Shown: one piece after another, positions 37,801-48,448 of the stretch | Layout: each line of letters begins with the position of its first letter | Position numbering within the stretch: position 1 is the first letter of the stretch | DNA from: Owenia fusiformis | Lineage: Eukaryota > Annelida > Polychaeta > Sabellida > Oweniidae | Assembly: GCA_903813345.2 (NCBI GenBank) | Contig: CAIIXF020000004.1 | Location: 13,168,196 to 13,228,195 of the forward strand | Length of the DNA stretch: 60,000 nt | Direction of reading: 5' to 3' | Translations under genes and position numbers: made by a program | Notes under the pieces: model-generated | The model's database searches: none | What the model was told of the DNA's origin: nothing | The model's input: the letters and a program-made list of their open reading frames with translations, nothing else

Positions 37801-40800
37801 TTTTTGCCTTTAACACATCGTATGTTATAAAAATTCTTTTCGGCAGAACTACTGAAAATTGATAAATATGTATAACTTTTATTTCCAGGTTTGGTTCCAG
37901 AATCGACGAGCAAAATGCAGAAAACAAGAAAGCCAGATTCATAAAGGTATTAGCTTATAATTAAGGCCCATATTGAGCAATAAACACCTTTATTGTTTCT
38001 AACATTTTTTAAAATGAACATTTTGTCAAGCAATATATCTAAGAACAAGACGAATAAACTTAGAGTCAGACTTGACTCAACCATCAATAATTTAAGTCAT
38101 TCGAAATTGAACACAAGAAATCAACTCTGAATATAAAAAAGTTCAAGAGGAATGCGCACCAAATTGAAATCTTTCATCTAATTTTGCAAAGTATAGATCC
38201 GTATGCTTAGCTACTGTACATTTTTTTTTATCTCATTAAAACGAGATTTCAACGAGATCTTTTATTGTATTACCTCAAGATTGATAATAGCTAGGAAGAA
38301 GAAAAGAAAGCATCATGCATGTAAAATAGCTATTTTCTAATTGCATTACTATTGAACAACCCTTTCATGTGTTCTCTATTTAACTCAAAACGCTCTCCAA
38401 TTTCCGAGAAATTAATTCAATTTCCTGTTCAAAGGAGCATAATGAAATAATTAAGTTGTGTGATTTTGCGAAATTGTTTCAATTTTCCCCTATTAGAGTA
38501 ATGGTCCTCGAGTATGATGTAGCCTTTGACATTTAACCTCTAGCAGGGACTACAATTAGATAAAGCGAAATAATGGCCGCTATGAGGGATACTCTAAAAT
38601 ATATATAGGCCCAGCTCGTGCAATAGAATACATTTTTGGGTATTGATCGAGGTTTTTAGGTAGTCTTATCGCACTAGGAACCTTGATAAAAAATTTCTGT
38701 TAACGTAATACTAGTCCTATCCAAAGCCCATCGTGTCGTATTTTGGACACTTGTTCTGACCAATCTGTGAAAAAACATTTAAAAACATTATTTTTAGAGA
38801 TTTTTTCCAGAGCTTTTTTACAATTACATGTACTAATCAGAAAACCAAAGAGATTCATTTATTTATCCCTTGTCAAGAAAGATGGTAACACTGATTTAAT
38901 CATATTCTGTCAAAATCTTATTGAAACCCTTGCATTCCTTAAAAAGTTGTTATAGAAATAAAAATGTGGATGTTTTTTGGCCAACCGTGTAGGCCTATTA
39001 TGTGTTTAAAAACAAAAGCATTTGTTGAAAAATAAGGGTTTACATTTCAGAATTCAGTTCAATTATAAACACCTTTTGTGAATTATTGTAAACTAGAAAG
39101 GCCATCAATATTGCAAAATCTCGAGAGTTTATCTAAAGTAGATTTATAAAAGACAAAAATGCTCGAGACATTTGTGGATAAAGTAGAAGAATTCAAATAT
39201 TTGAAAATAAAAAGACAATCAAGATTTTCTAGTTGTAAACTTTTATAAAAAATTGTCTCAAACAATATGTAGGTGATAGTAATTTTAGTGTGTTTTAACT
39301 AATAGTCAATCGGTGCAAAGTTCATATTTAAGCACAAGTTCATATATCGTAGAAAGACGTTGACGCTGTTTCCCGTGCAAAGTTCATATGTAAGCACAAG
39401 CTCCAATATGGAAATACGTTGGCGCTGTTTCCCGCAACCACAGATTTTAGATTTAACATCGTGTTTACATCAATATCATTCCCAGACTTCTTGTGTATGC
39501 AACATCTTCTTTCGAAATAATATGTTTAAAGCATTAGGACTGATTGGGAACCGCCTTTTATTTAATCCGACCAATTACACTTTAACGAAGCCATTTACCT
39601 AATGGTTGTCACAATTTTAAAGCTGTTCGTTTGTCTGTGAGCTAAATTTAAATTAGTCTTAATATCGGTATGCAAGCACAAGTGTCAAGCGATAAAGACC
39701 AAAGAAACATTAAACGGTACAACCAGTCTCAAAAACGAAACCCTAATATCCCAAACAAAGATTTAGCCATCGATTCATTGGATTAAGTAACTTTTGAGTC
39801 CGAGCATTGAAAATAAAATGTACAGCATTGCAGTAGAACCTGAATATCCGAAAACCTCACAAATCTAAATACATCTCAATATGAATCATTTTCAGTTCCA
39901 TTTTTAATCTCCCATTGTATTTCATGTTAAAAAGCCTTAACATGTGAACACCTGTCAATCCGAATACTTTTGCCTCGACAAGTGACGTTTGAGATAGAAA
40001 GGTCCTACTTAACTTTCAAAATGCGAAAGTGAAAGTGTGTTTGCCAGATACATTACAAGAAATGTATACTCAATGGTAAACATATACAGGACACTCAATA
40101 AGGATTGATGCATATACATGTATGTGTGTCATTAGAGCAACAACAATAATGTTCTTGTCATAAGATTTATAAAACAATGGTAAACCCGTTCTTTGTGTAA
40201 GCAAAGTATGGGTAGATTTAATATAACACAACATCGGAAATTCAGACCTTACTTTATATGGTAAATGTTCAGTTATGAAGGATTATTTGTATTGTTATTG
40301 TACACAGCATTTTTAATTCTAAAATACGAAAGTTACGAAGATTAATTGTAATATCACTTTATCTTATTTTACGCAGCATTTTTAATTCAAAAATCCGAAA
40401 CTTTTTATCCATAGAAAGATCATTACTCTAGCTCTGAATTGTCGATTCGTACGTTTTAGTGATCCCAAAGTCAATATTTACAATTTCTTCTTCTTTCAAA
40501 GGCGTCTGTCTTTTTACTCAAAATTCTCATCTCTATAATTGAATTAGTTAGCCCTTAATAAATGAGCTATCTTATAATTTAATTAATTACAGCACTATAC
40601 GCTAAATTCCTTTAATAGAAATTCGATGTCATTCAAACCCTGGGATAATCTTATTACATGTCTTTGTGGAAGATTCCTTAAAATTATATTCAATTTGTCT
40701 CCAATATCGTTCCTTTATTAAGGAAGCCAAATAAACCACTCCATAGACAAAACTGTGAAATGGAGTGAATAAATACGTTAATTTGATTGGACGTGAAATA

Positions 40801-41953
40801 CTTCTCAAATACAACTCAAAACATGAAAGCGCTTTGATAAGCACTGATGGAATCAGATTGAATTAAATGAAATATTTCCGATGGTTAAGCTCAGTTATTT
40901 CGATTTGATGATATCATAAGAGAAGAGCTAGCCCCTGAAGTATTTGAAATATGGAGCATTCATATAGTCGCATTATATCAAATGCTCGTCAATTCATTGT
41001 GATTTGGTCACGTTAGTAGTGGGCACATTCCTAATGCTTGATATAATATTGCAGTATTTTACATCAGGACAAAAATCAGCTTTTGCGAAGAGGGTCACGT
41101 TTTAAAAATTTCCAGGGGGTTATCATTTGAGAAGTTTGGACCCAAAATGGCCAAAATCCCTTGAAAAGTGCTCAGAATGGTAAAACCTGCATGGTTTTGA
41201 AGAATTTTTCGGTTACTGACCTGTACACGGATGAATGAATAATAAAGAAATAAAAAAAAATCAGAATTCAACTTTATGATATATAAAGTAGTTATTCACC
41301 AAAAAATTATTAAAATTAAGATTTTGAAAAAATGAATTTTTGGGAAAAAATTGTAAATTTGGGGAATTTACCCGGGATGGTATCAATAGCATTCCTGATA
41401 TCATCCATTTAAACCCAATATCATCCCTGATATCGTCCCTGTCCCAAATATGTGATTTATCACTTGCTATTATATACCTGATATTGTTCTGACCATGGTA
41501 CAAATTATGATATCCCCCGAACCATGGAAAACGTTAATTGCCGGGATAGATAGACAAATGCCATGATATTGTTCCGTGCACAGCTAGGGACCAAATCTTG
41601 TATGAAGAGATTTACAAAGTACGTTATATATGCCTTCACGTACTTTTCTTTTTCCAGGATTGATACTTGGTTCAACACCACCCTCTATAGATGGATGTAG
41701 AGTTGCTCCGTATGTGAATATGCCCTCGATGCGCATGGCATTTGACCGATTACATCTTCCTCATATAAATCCATATGACGGGTCACATGCGTCACATCCG
41801 GCTCTTCCATCGATGCTGTTCTATCCACCACCCCCTTATCCTTTGAATCTCAGCGCACTCGCGGACAGTAGTTTCAAGGCCACTAAAACTTCAAGCATAG
41901 CAGATTTAAGACTGAAAGCAAAGCAACACACTGCTTCATTAGGTCTTAAATGA
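16864..41953 (+). CDS. SHOX: SHOX, paired-class homeobox transcription factor (four coding exons, 315 aa)
   Basis: SHOX is a nuclear transcription factor that binds TAAT-type sites and acts in appendage, skeletal or neural development depending on the animal. Exons: 16864-17209 (donor cag|gtaaat), 19140-19387 (acceptor attgcag, donor cag|gtacgt), 37889-37946 (acceptor ttccag, donor aaag|gtatt) and 41658-41953 (acceptor ttccag, stop TGA). Phases agree throughout. The start is ATG 16864, since [13 protein letters not shown] matches the conserved SHOX N-terminus. Exon 2 ends with [12 protein letters not shown] and the first two helices of the homeodomain; exon 3 supplies [13 protein letters not shown] of helix 3. 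The intron between homeodomain residues 46 and 47 is the usual one in paired-class genes. Exon 4 has CRVAPYVNM, a proline-rich stretch and the C-terminal OAR motif [13 protein letters not shown]. Intron 2 is 18.5 kb and holds a large transposon. Confidence 0.96.
18313..18482 (+). mobile_element. Family 1 poly-C MITE copy in SHOX intron 1
   Basis: It runs from a nine-C tract through the catgca-tttttcactatt and cttttcaagtgatttt blocks to tggcaaatccaagccaagggcctg. The order is the same as in the copies at 4330 and 53561, but the copy is more diverged and its left end is not clear. Confidence 0.7.
20760..21248 (+). repeat. Left array of 53-bp repeats (tip of the 10.3-kb element)
   Basis: Two alternating 53-bp variants share gaatcc-gccttcagga, tacaggattcatat and ttacaaatg/ttgcaaatg. 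One variant ends gcaatatag, the other agaaggtag, giving a 106-bp higher-order period. The outer 120 bp are more irregular and contain self-complementary blocks such as caggattcatatg/catatgaatcctg. The inner end folds back on itself (gaatcctgccttcctgaagg). Confidence 0.9.
21257..21690. repeat. Direct duplication of a ~105-bp segment, 322 bp apart
   Basis: gtacgtatctggatttcgtt starts at 21257 and again at 21579. The similarity continues through cataattg-ttaat, cctc, catcacatcgtgtt and taattc-agg to about 21360 and 21690. It lies just inside the left repeat array. Confidence 0.8.
22540..23045 (+). repeat. Inner inverted-repeat arm, left copy
   Basis: Blocks of this segment recur in order on the other strand at 28815-29475: gacgggacttcc, ctgttttgtaggt, gataca-cacaag, tatagccc-ggag, atcttgcctcaagt, cacagttgct-gat, aaataaccata, gtttggcatgcatt and gtttgcatgttttaa. 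Relative to the right copy it has a short insertion near 22680 and several stops in the frame that is partly open there. Confidence 0.75.
24640..24785 (+). mobile_element. Family 1 poly-G/C MITE copy nested in the 10.3-kb element
   Basis: A G-run at about 24645-24662 is followed by gttcaagaacg, tcgtgcagtttttcatcattctgagc and gtgaaccccctgccccc. The copy is diverged but shows the family order. Confidence 0.6.
25917..26111 (+). other. GC-rich segment with an open frame after a good splice acceptor, in the middle of the 10.3-kb element
   Basis: tttattttttacag at 25903-25916 precedes 64 codons without a stop, ending at TGA 26109-26111. Base composition is visibly richer in G and C than the surrounding DNA. 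The predicted peptide starts [18 protein letters not shown] and resembles no family I know. It may be a terminal exon of a lost transposon gene, an exon of a non-coding transcript, or chance. Confidence 0.25.
26645..26735 (+). mobile_element. Scrap of a second poly-C MITE family (family 2)
   Basis: It shows tcgcacccccaccc, gactgaaaatcga, ggggcaatcgcatccccc and gactacgcccctg. The gcgatcgcaccc and gctacgccc words tie it to the fuller copy at 28466-28685. Confidence 0.5.
28466..28685 (+). mobile_element. Poly-G/poly-C MITE copy, family 2
   Basis: It begins with a 12-G run followed by tgcgattttgcc and closes with a G-run, gcgatcgcacccatcgcacc, ccccctggctacgccc. The terminus resembles family 1 (cctggctacgggcctg), but the body differs. 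Confidence 0.6.
28815..29475 (-). repeat. Inner inverted-repeat arm, right copy
   Basis: This is the reverse-complement partner of 22540-23045, with an extra ~150-200 bp near 29220-29390. Its minus strand contains an exon-like open segment, annotated separately. Confidence 0.75.
29047..29198 (-). pseudogene. Possible terminal exon of a decayed gene inside the element
   Basis: On the minus strand a plausible acceptor (ctgttttgcag) is followed by 50 codons up to TGA at 29049-29047, broken by a single TAG after 14 residues. The part after the break reads [20 protein letters not shown] and then [15 protein letters not shown], which looks protein-like in composition. The left arm at 22.65-22.80 kb is homologous but carries more stops. 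No family recognised. It may be a relic of the element's own gene or of captured host sequence. Confidence 0.35.
30514..31040 (-). repeat. Right array of 53-bp repeats (inverted relative to the left array)
   Basis: The same two alternating 53-bp variants as at 20760-21248, read on the other strand. Its outer 280 bp is a near-exact reverse complement of the outer part of the left array. At its inner end it carries one irregular unit containing cctggctacaggattc. Confidence 0.9.
31101..31750. repeat. Tandem repeat, ~172-bp unit, nearly four copies
   Basis: Units start with a(c/t)aatcaatt at 31101, 31270, 31444 and 31616. Each contains gaatat-taac-gaaactaatt, ttgtaactaaa-gttttcatg, acgtttctt, gacatgcatgga and ctacgggatgtttattgtt. 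The copies differ by small indels. The array abuts the right end of the 10.3-kb element. Confidence 0.85.
33135..33490. mobile_element. Foldback sequence, outer arms around 33138 and 33465
   Basis: ataccactctaagtccaatt near 33139 is mirrored by aactgtaattgaacttagag-tggcat near 33461-33487. Between them are a palindrome, aaatcatgaaaattttcatgattt, and two direct copies of the cgtcataaatggttc box (near 33330 and 33370). A MITE or remnant; no target duplication was identified. Confidence 0.55.
33492..33640. repeat. Second foldback, ~150 bp
   Basis: attatataatggttc, ctgtatatcgtg and tatactc on the left are mirrored by actcgagtata, cacgatatacag and gaaccattatataac on the right. The centre is cactcgttcgctacgctcac. 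It directly follows the previous foldback. Confidence 0.7.
34190..34335. repeat. Degenerate (ACAAT)n microsatellite
   Basis: Runs of acaatacaatacaat with single-base variants. The open frame on the minus strand across 33924-34244 is largely this repeat and is not a gene. Confidence 0.75.
34691..34835. repeat. Two-copy tandem repeat, 72-bp unit
   Basis: Units start cgtcaatttcatgtga at 34691 and 34763. Both contain atctattgg, tcttttcga and cacaatgt, and end near gaa-tattttcg. Confidence 0.8.
35590..35990. promoter_or_regulatory. Candidate cis-regulatory block in SHOX intron 2
   Basis: About 400 bp of more even base composition than its surroundings, free of the repeat types seen elsewhere. 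It has clustered homeodomain cores (gcctaattgg, cagtaattaaatta, taattaaagtaatgg, gacttaatta) near 35779-35886. It lies 2 kb before SHOX exon 3. I infer possible enhancer function; no conservation data are available here. Confidence 0.3.
36548..37411. mobile_element. Second foldback element with TA duplication, 864 bp
   Basis: Outer ends are CATTCCCCTCCATAAGTTTG (left) and, reversed, CACTCCCCTCCATAAGTTTG (right), flanked by ta at 36546-36547 and 37412-37413. Long inverted arms follow: the tails around ttgaactacgtgttaaag and aacgtaa-ttgactt on the left return as the reverse complement near 37290-37375. The tip resembles that of the element at 9128-10432, but the bodies do not match. No coding capacity. 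It sits in SHOX intron 2, 475 bp before exon 3. Confidence 0.8.
39313..39437. repeat. Two-copy tandem repeat, 62-bp unit
   Basis: gtgcaaagttcatat begins at 39313 and 39375; each copy continues with taagcacaag, acgttg-cgctgtttcccg. It lies in SHOX intron 3. Confidence 0.75.
41080..41225 (-). mobile_element. Family 1 MITE copy in SHOX intron 3
   Basis: On the minus strand it reads caggtcagtaacc, accatgcaggttttaccatt, ctgagcacttttcaaggga, ttttggccattttggg, aaccccctggaaatttttaa. The order matches the copies at 4330 and 53561. Confidence 0.65.
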
Positions 41954-43038
41954 GACCATGCACTCATATGTAAACAGTAATCTTAACTTTGGCCACCATT
42001 TTATTAAGTAATTGGCTTTCTGCTGATATCAGCAAATAAGAGGTCACTTTGCAAGCTACAGTGAGGCTTCGAGTATCACAACTGAGATCTTCTTCTAACC
42101 CCTATCAGGACTTTTGAACCAATGGAACAACGCACGTCATACGATGCCAATTCTGTTACCATGGACGTAAGAAATGCGTGTATGATGACCAACGCATTTC
42201 ATTAACGTTTTAGTTATCCTATCAGATGACAATATGTCAAGAAACAATGCATATTGCATATTGCCAACAAAACAGAAATGTGAGATATATAAAAAAGACA
42301 CCATCATACCTCTACTTTATATTGCAATATGGCAAGTGATTTAAGACGGTCATATCTTTCACCATGAGCACTTTCTGGGCATAAATACAGTGGTTTTATT
42401 GGAACAATATATTTTCTTTCAAGTGAAGTCCCCGTGATGATAAATCAATCGAGCACGATAACGTCAACACTTTTTTCAAAATGTTAAAACTGTTTTCTTC
42501 TTTTTCTGATTTGCATGAAAACATTATTCAACAAGGGGTCTAAAACATCTTCAAAAGTTGAATGGTATTGAAAATCGAGTTCTGAAGATATCTATTTTCG
42601 ATGACCACAGCCATGCTGAAAACAACGGATTGCATGAGTTTTCCATATGAGAAAATAACATTGGAAATGTGTTTTTTAACTTCATCGCATTTCAATACCC
42701 ATCCCATTTTCAGAAGTTATTAATATAGTGTAGAAGAAACTTTTGATGCATTTAAAATGAGAAAAACAAGATCCTCTTTTTAGAAAATAAGCCTTAATTG
42801 TTTAAAAAGTAACAAGGTGGGGTCATAATTCATATTTTTTCAGAGAGTGGGATTTATATTCTACTAGCATGGGGACGTCACGTTAAAGAAAACATATTGT
42901 TTTAATAAAAATCACTGTATTTATTTTAGAAAATATTCATGGTGAAATATATGACTGTCTAAAATCACTTGCCATACTGCACATGGACGTTTAACTCAAA
43001 ATGAATGGACTCAGAAAATATAGAATAGCTTAATTGTA

Positions 43039-43044
43039 TTTATT
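43039..43044 (-). terminator. Likely poly(A) signal of the first UNC93-like gene
   Basis: AATAAA on the minus strand, 111 bases beyond the stop codon at 43155. It lies inside the presumed SHOX 3' UTR. Confidence 0.45.
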
Positions 43045-43092
43045 CAAATTGTATATTATTTCTAGATGCATATAGAATTGTAACATAATGTA

Positions 43093-43098
43093 AATAAA
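43093..43098 (+). terminator. Likely poly(A) signal of SHOX
   Basis: AATAAA is 1.14 kb after the SHOX stop; another stands at 43139-43144. If used, the SHOX 3' UTR runs to within about 40 bases of the stop codon of the convergent UNC93-like gene. Confidence 0.35.
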
Positions 43099-43154
43099 AT
43101 ATGATATGATACTAAACAAATGCTGCCACATTTTGTAAAATAAAATGACATAAT

Positions 43155-46100
43155 TTATATAACCGACTCTCTATCGGGGTTTCCAACAAACTTTTCAGTC
43201 TGAACTTGAGTAATTCGGGCATATTCCGCTCTTCCAATATCATCTAATCGTTGTTTATCGTTTTCTTTATTTTCTAAGTTCTTTTGTTCTTTTCTATACC
43301 CTATTTCTACAATTAAGTAGCATACAAAGCCAACTACCAGTACAGCCATCACGATATATATTTTTACATAGACACACAAGAGGGCGCTGTAGATGTATGC
43401 AATTATGAAACCGAGACTTTCCCACATCCGGTAGTTGGAAAACGCTGCGTCGGAATCCTCGGCAAAGATTGCTCCATATAAAGCTGAAAATAAAAAGATA
43501 TCACAAATAAACCAACTTAACAACCGATTTAACATTTCCAATTTCCTATCTAACTGATTGAACAAAATGACCAATTTTGACGATTTTTCCAAGATACAGG
43601 GTGTTTAATATATATGCAACCCCTCTAAACTCATACATGTAGCATTGATACCCTATCATGGTATATACAATTTTGTTCCTTATGAAAGGTTATATAAGAT
43701 TACAATGTTTCAAAATCAAGAGGTGTCCCTGAGAAAAGATATAATGTATCGAAGTATGTGGTTATGGGGTAATTCATAAGCATTTTTGTAAGTATCTTTA
43801 GACCCAGTCCAGTGATCTGTTCACTTTGTCCGTTGCCCATTTTTAGTGCTGAAGGCGATGGCTATGGTCACTGGCCTCTCTATAAGCCACTGAATGACTC
43901 CTGTCTATATATCTTTGTGAATAACTTTAATAGGCATATGGACTGAACCCTATGATGATAATAAATGCCAGAGATGTGCAAATTTACGGAAACTATTTTT
44001 CAAATACATCCCTGGATTCTGAACATTTGTGATATTATGTAACTTTATATGAGGAACAAAACGATATATAACATGATAGGAAGGGTGACAATGATTTTAG
44101 AGGGGGTGAACACGTATGAAACACCCTGTACAGAGGTTCTCTTAGATACAATACAGACGTTCCTTTAAACCTTTCGTGACAAAAGTATTATTCTAATGTA
44201 GCACGGTAATTTAAAATAACGATTGGGTGATTGTTATAGCATTCATTTGAAAAAATAAGAGACAGTTATCTTACTAAATACATAGATTCAGTATTTGTCA
44301 GTATTTGACTAAGTTTGCCAATTTACAGTATATCTGTCGCCACGAGCTTTCTAAAGAGGATACTCAAAACTTACCATTAATTTGAGCCTGCCAAATAGAG
44401 TCCCCGAAAGCCCAAAGAGCTGGGAATATGAAAAATAGATAGGCTTGGTCGGGATGAGGACTCCACAAAAGGAAAGTGAGAAGTAATACTCCGTGCATCG
44501 CAAGACCTAAAACGTTGTAGAAATATATTTTTATTCGAATGGCGGAACAAGTCTAAACGTATTTCTACAACTTTGAAGTATTAATATACATATCAAAGAT
44601 AATTTACAAAGTATATATAATCCTTGTATATTTTGTCTCTATCATTCTAGCATATCACTGGATTGGTAGAACGGAAAAAATCAAAACCGCGACATCTATT
44701 TTTTTACTACGCAGTTTTTACAATTAAAAGTCTCGCATCTTATTAGTTATGGATACCAAATCTAGTATCCCTTGTTAGTAGTGTGTATCATAGCGTTTCC
44801 CGTTGTGATTGAACCAGTATAACTGAACTCACCAGCAGCCATTACTACAATACGGCCCAGGCGTTCTACAACGAACCCCGACGCCAATGAGACCACTGCG
44901 CCAACAATACCGAAGCACATAATACTGTAGCCGATCATATGGATACCCAAAGCACAGCCTGTGTACGCCTGGAAGTAATTACATGACAGTAACCATATAT
45001 TAACTATGCAAGCATGGACACAAATCGTTTTAAAGATGGAAAGGCTTCCTCACATATGAACAAAAAAACACGCAGGTTGACATCGGATGATTTTCGATCA
45101 TATGTGAGGAGTCCTATAAGGAATAGTTTTTGAACATTTGTCGTCAGTATTTCTACTTCGTACATAATATTCAGACTTTTTGAAACATGTTCAAAATACA
45201 TTTCTAGGTAAATTTGAATGCGTGTACAATATGAATTGTTGCTCACTATTTTTTAAAGAGACCAACTGACATACATAAGATTAAAAAGATTAAAAACACA
45301 TTAAAAATATTTAAGTAGAACTTACTCGGGTATATTCAGCGATCATAAACGCTTGCTCTATACCGACATACATAGTGAGGGGCACGAGTAGAAGTTGTCT
45401 CTTCGTGCACATTTGTTTTCCAACGGCCTTCACTATTTTCATAGAGAACTTCTCTGGAGGTGCATCGAGCTTGTCAACTGCGAAGGCGATTATAAGCATG
45501 CCTATTATACCCAGGGCGACATCTATACCAACCAAGAGCAGAACCTATATCCACAAACATACCAAAGCTGATGAACTAGAGGCGGTCTTGAGAGAAGATT
45601 TTCATGGACCAACAAGCAAAATCCATATGGTTAAGTATCGATTTTCAATATTTCATAATTTTTTACAATTATGTATGAAAAAATAATTTTGAGAAACACA
45701 ATACGACATACTAGTTTAATATCAATTGCATGTAGCGGAGCGTCCTCCATTGTGACGTTACTGGTCACGTTTGTTATGATCTCAGGTAGAGATGGCGCTG
45801 CCATTGGACACATTTTTGCCCCACAGAATGCGTACGGGTCCTCTGTTTCCACAGTGGCATTCATCGAAGAGTTAGTTAATGGTTCTTCTGGAGGCATCAT
45901 GCCTTGACTTAAGATGCTCGATGATATGAGGTTTCCCCAGATTGGACCTGAAACGTACAAGGGATGATCAAAAAGAAAGGTGATTCTATCTGCAATTGCA
46001 ACATTTTTAACCAATTCTCATAACTTTCAGATGTTGTGTATAATTCATTTAAACGTTATGGCCCAGCGTTTCAATATGGTTGTGTTTGTAACGTTGACAC

Positions 46101-48448
46101 GTCATACCAGGAGGAAGATAAAGCCAGTTGTGATGATATCTAAATGAACAGTTGCAAGTCCAAGCAAGTATTAACTATGCCTACTATATCCTCACTGAGA
46201 CTATGACACATGACCCCAGCCTGTCCTATTTCCCATTTCTTATCCAAATTGCTGCTATTCTTCCATATTACATGCATTTACATTTGTAATTAAATTTATG
46301 TATTTTCTAGCTTAGCCTATAATGCTTTATAAGCGATTGGCAAGCCATTCTTGTAAAACATGATTATGATGAAATAAATTGATAATGTATAAAAAAAACA
46401 AAAAAAAAACAGTTGCAGCTGTCTATGCAAATGACACTTACCAACCTGAAGTAACATACTCAAATGAGACATAATAACTGTACATGAGTACTAGTGAATA
46501 ATTTTTTTAACATTCGGGCTATATGATTCGTGAGTATAAGTTAACGTTTAGTATACAAAACCCGTCAAGAAAATTAGCCGAAGAAATCATCAAAAAGCCT
46601 CCCAATAGATCCAACTTCGCTAAAACTGTCGGATTGAACCTCGCATTGTATAATATTCACTGGTGATCCGCTCGATTACGCTGGTTACCGAAACGGTTCG
46701 TTTTGGTAACAAAATGTCGGAACGTTGAAGGTACGATTTTTCTTTTTTCCGTATCTCACGCGTTGTAGAATCCCCACGATGTTTTTTCTCTCAAACTTAT
46801 ATCAGTATTATATCTTTTAGAAAATGTACATGTTTGCGAAAAAATAGCTCAGAAGACAACACGATTTAATACCTCACTTAAGTTACGTAAACGGTTTGGG
46901 TTAAAAGTGCAGATCTTAACAGTTTTTCGAAAACCGTTTATGTAACTTAAGTGATGAATTAAATCGAGGATTCTGTCTTCTGAACTATTTGCTCGCAAAT
47001 ATGTACATTTTCTTACACATATGATACTGATGCACGTTTGTGTTAAAAAATGTCGATGGAATTCTGCCTACAACGTGTGAAATAAGGAAAAAAGAAAAAT
47101 CGTACCTTCAACGTCCCGACATTTTGTTACCAAAACGAACCGCTTCGGTAACCAGCGTAATCGAGTGGATCACCAGTGATATTGTAGCTAAACTTAGCTA
47201 GCAAACAATGAAAATCATGCTTTCTCTAGCTAGCTCTATAAAGGCTGGAAAATATTAGCAAGAATATTTACTATCGTTTTAGAAATATACTGTGTTTGGC
47301 AGGACGAATTCTATTGATATCCATACCAAAGCATAGAATGTCCAAGAATAACATTTAACCAAATACAAGGCAAATCATGTTATCGTCAACACTTCCTACA
47401 CGAAGTTGATTGATAAGACCATTTGTCATAAGGCAATCGATTTCAATTAGACATTTAACTCTTTGAATACAATACCATTGTCCAAGTTTTTCAAGGAACA
47501 ACTTATTACATATATCTCTATATAATTATTTCATTTGAGTATCGAAATAGGCCAAGTTAAGTTAAACAAAATGTGTGATCGAGAAGGGCAGGGGCGTTCA
47601 AGAAGTTGAATCTAACAAATATTTTGCCCGTAAAAATACTCACTCCCGTCTCACAATACTACTAAAAAGTGATACAATAATTTGACATTTTTGGCAAACC
47701 TGCGTTATCCAAAAATTCCACAGTAACAGCGCCATCTATCTTACTCACAAAAATCAAATAACTTCATTATTTATCAACTTGCGTGAAACGATAATTTGAC
47801 AATTTCAATATTATTGTTACCTGATTGGAACATCATGAAGAAGATCCCAAAGAACTTGGCAATAACAGTATCAGCATCCTCCCCGGTTATATCTGCATAT
47901 ATACCAGCACTTTCCGTAAAGTAGGTACACTGTGCTGTCCAAAGGGGTCCCCAACAAACACCCATCACAAAGGAGCACGGAATAATGACCCACCACACTG
48001 GATACATATTGGATGCCATCCACATGAGAAATCCGATTAAAGAAAACACCATAGTCCATTTACATCCCATCTTACTGATGACCATTGGAGGTAGGAACAT
48101 GCAGCAGATGATGACGGTGGCAAAGTTAACACTCAGCCCGATTACACCGAGTTCCTCATTGAGAGAACTTTGAAGCATAGCCAGGGAGCCTATCCCAGCA
48201 AACAGGAAGAGGATTCCTAAGCTAATCAGGACAATATTTTTTAAGATCCGCCTTTTGGATAAGTTGTGGCGCTTATCCTCTTTCGCTTCTTCCGCCTTTG
48301 TTTTGATTTTTGGCAACTCCTTCTCATTATTATTGCCATTATTCATCATTGCAAGACGCTCCATTGATACGCCATCTTTGGCGTCTGATGGTTTGTATAT
48401 GTTCCTTCCTTTATAACCATTTAAGTCTTCATCGTCGTAGGAAGGCAT
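43155..48448 (-). CDS. UNC93-like membrane protein, copy 1 (six coding exons, 559 aa)
   Basis: UNC-93 family proteins have about 12 transmembrane helices of the major facilitator fold; the worm founder is linked to a potassium channel, and transport substrates are mostly unknown. Exons: 47821-48448, 45712-45947, 45326-45544, 44833-44968, 44375-44506 and 43155-43483, all with GT/AG borders and matching phases. The start is MPSYDDEDL at 48448, just after a possible 5' UTR acceptor (ttgcag). A charged cytosolic N-terminus precedes helix 1 (NIVLISLGILFLFAGIGSL) with the family block LAMLQSSLNEELGVIGLSVN. Later come GPLWTAQCTYF, KFFGIFF and WGNLISS, then a loop with four N-glycosylation sequons and the CGAKMCP cysteine pair, PLTMYVGIEQAFMIAEYTR, GDSIWQAQING and AAFSNYRMWESLGF. 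The C-terminus is hydrophilic. It is a tandem paralogue of the gene at 53225-58207. Confidence 0.92.
46658..47178. mobile_element. 521-bp foldback MITE in intron 1 of UNC93-like copy 1
   Basis: The element is almost entirely two inverted arms of about 250 bp meeting near 46920. Tips are CACTGGTGATCC on both strands, with the 5-bp duplication atatt at 46653-46657 and 47179-47183. The arms share cgattacgctggttaccgaa, ttggtaacaaaatgtcg, gtacgatttttc and cacttaagttac. Arms differ by only a few percent by eye in the outer part. No coding capacity; superfamily not assigned. Confidence 0.85.

Larger units (their letters stand above)
41954..43154. other. Region between the SHOX and UNC93-like stop codons, presumed 3' UTRs
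   Basis: No exon or repeat recognised. The two convergent genes must end within it, and the candidate poly(A) signals suggest overlap. Confidence 0.5.

Noticed and set aside
47825-48173. Plus-strand open frames opposite UNC93-like exon 1
   Set aside because: They are complementary-strand shadows of a well-supported exon.
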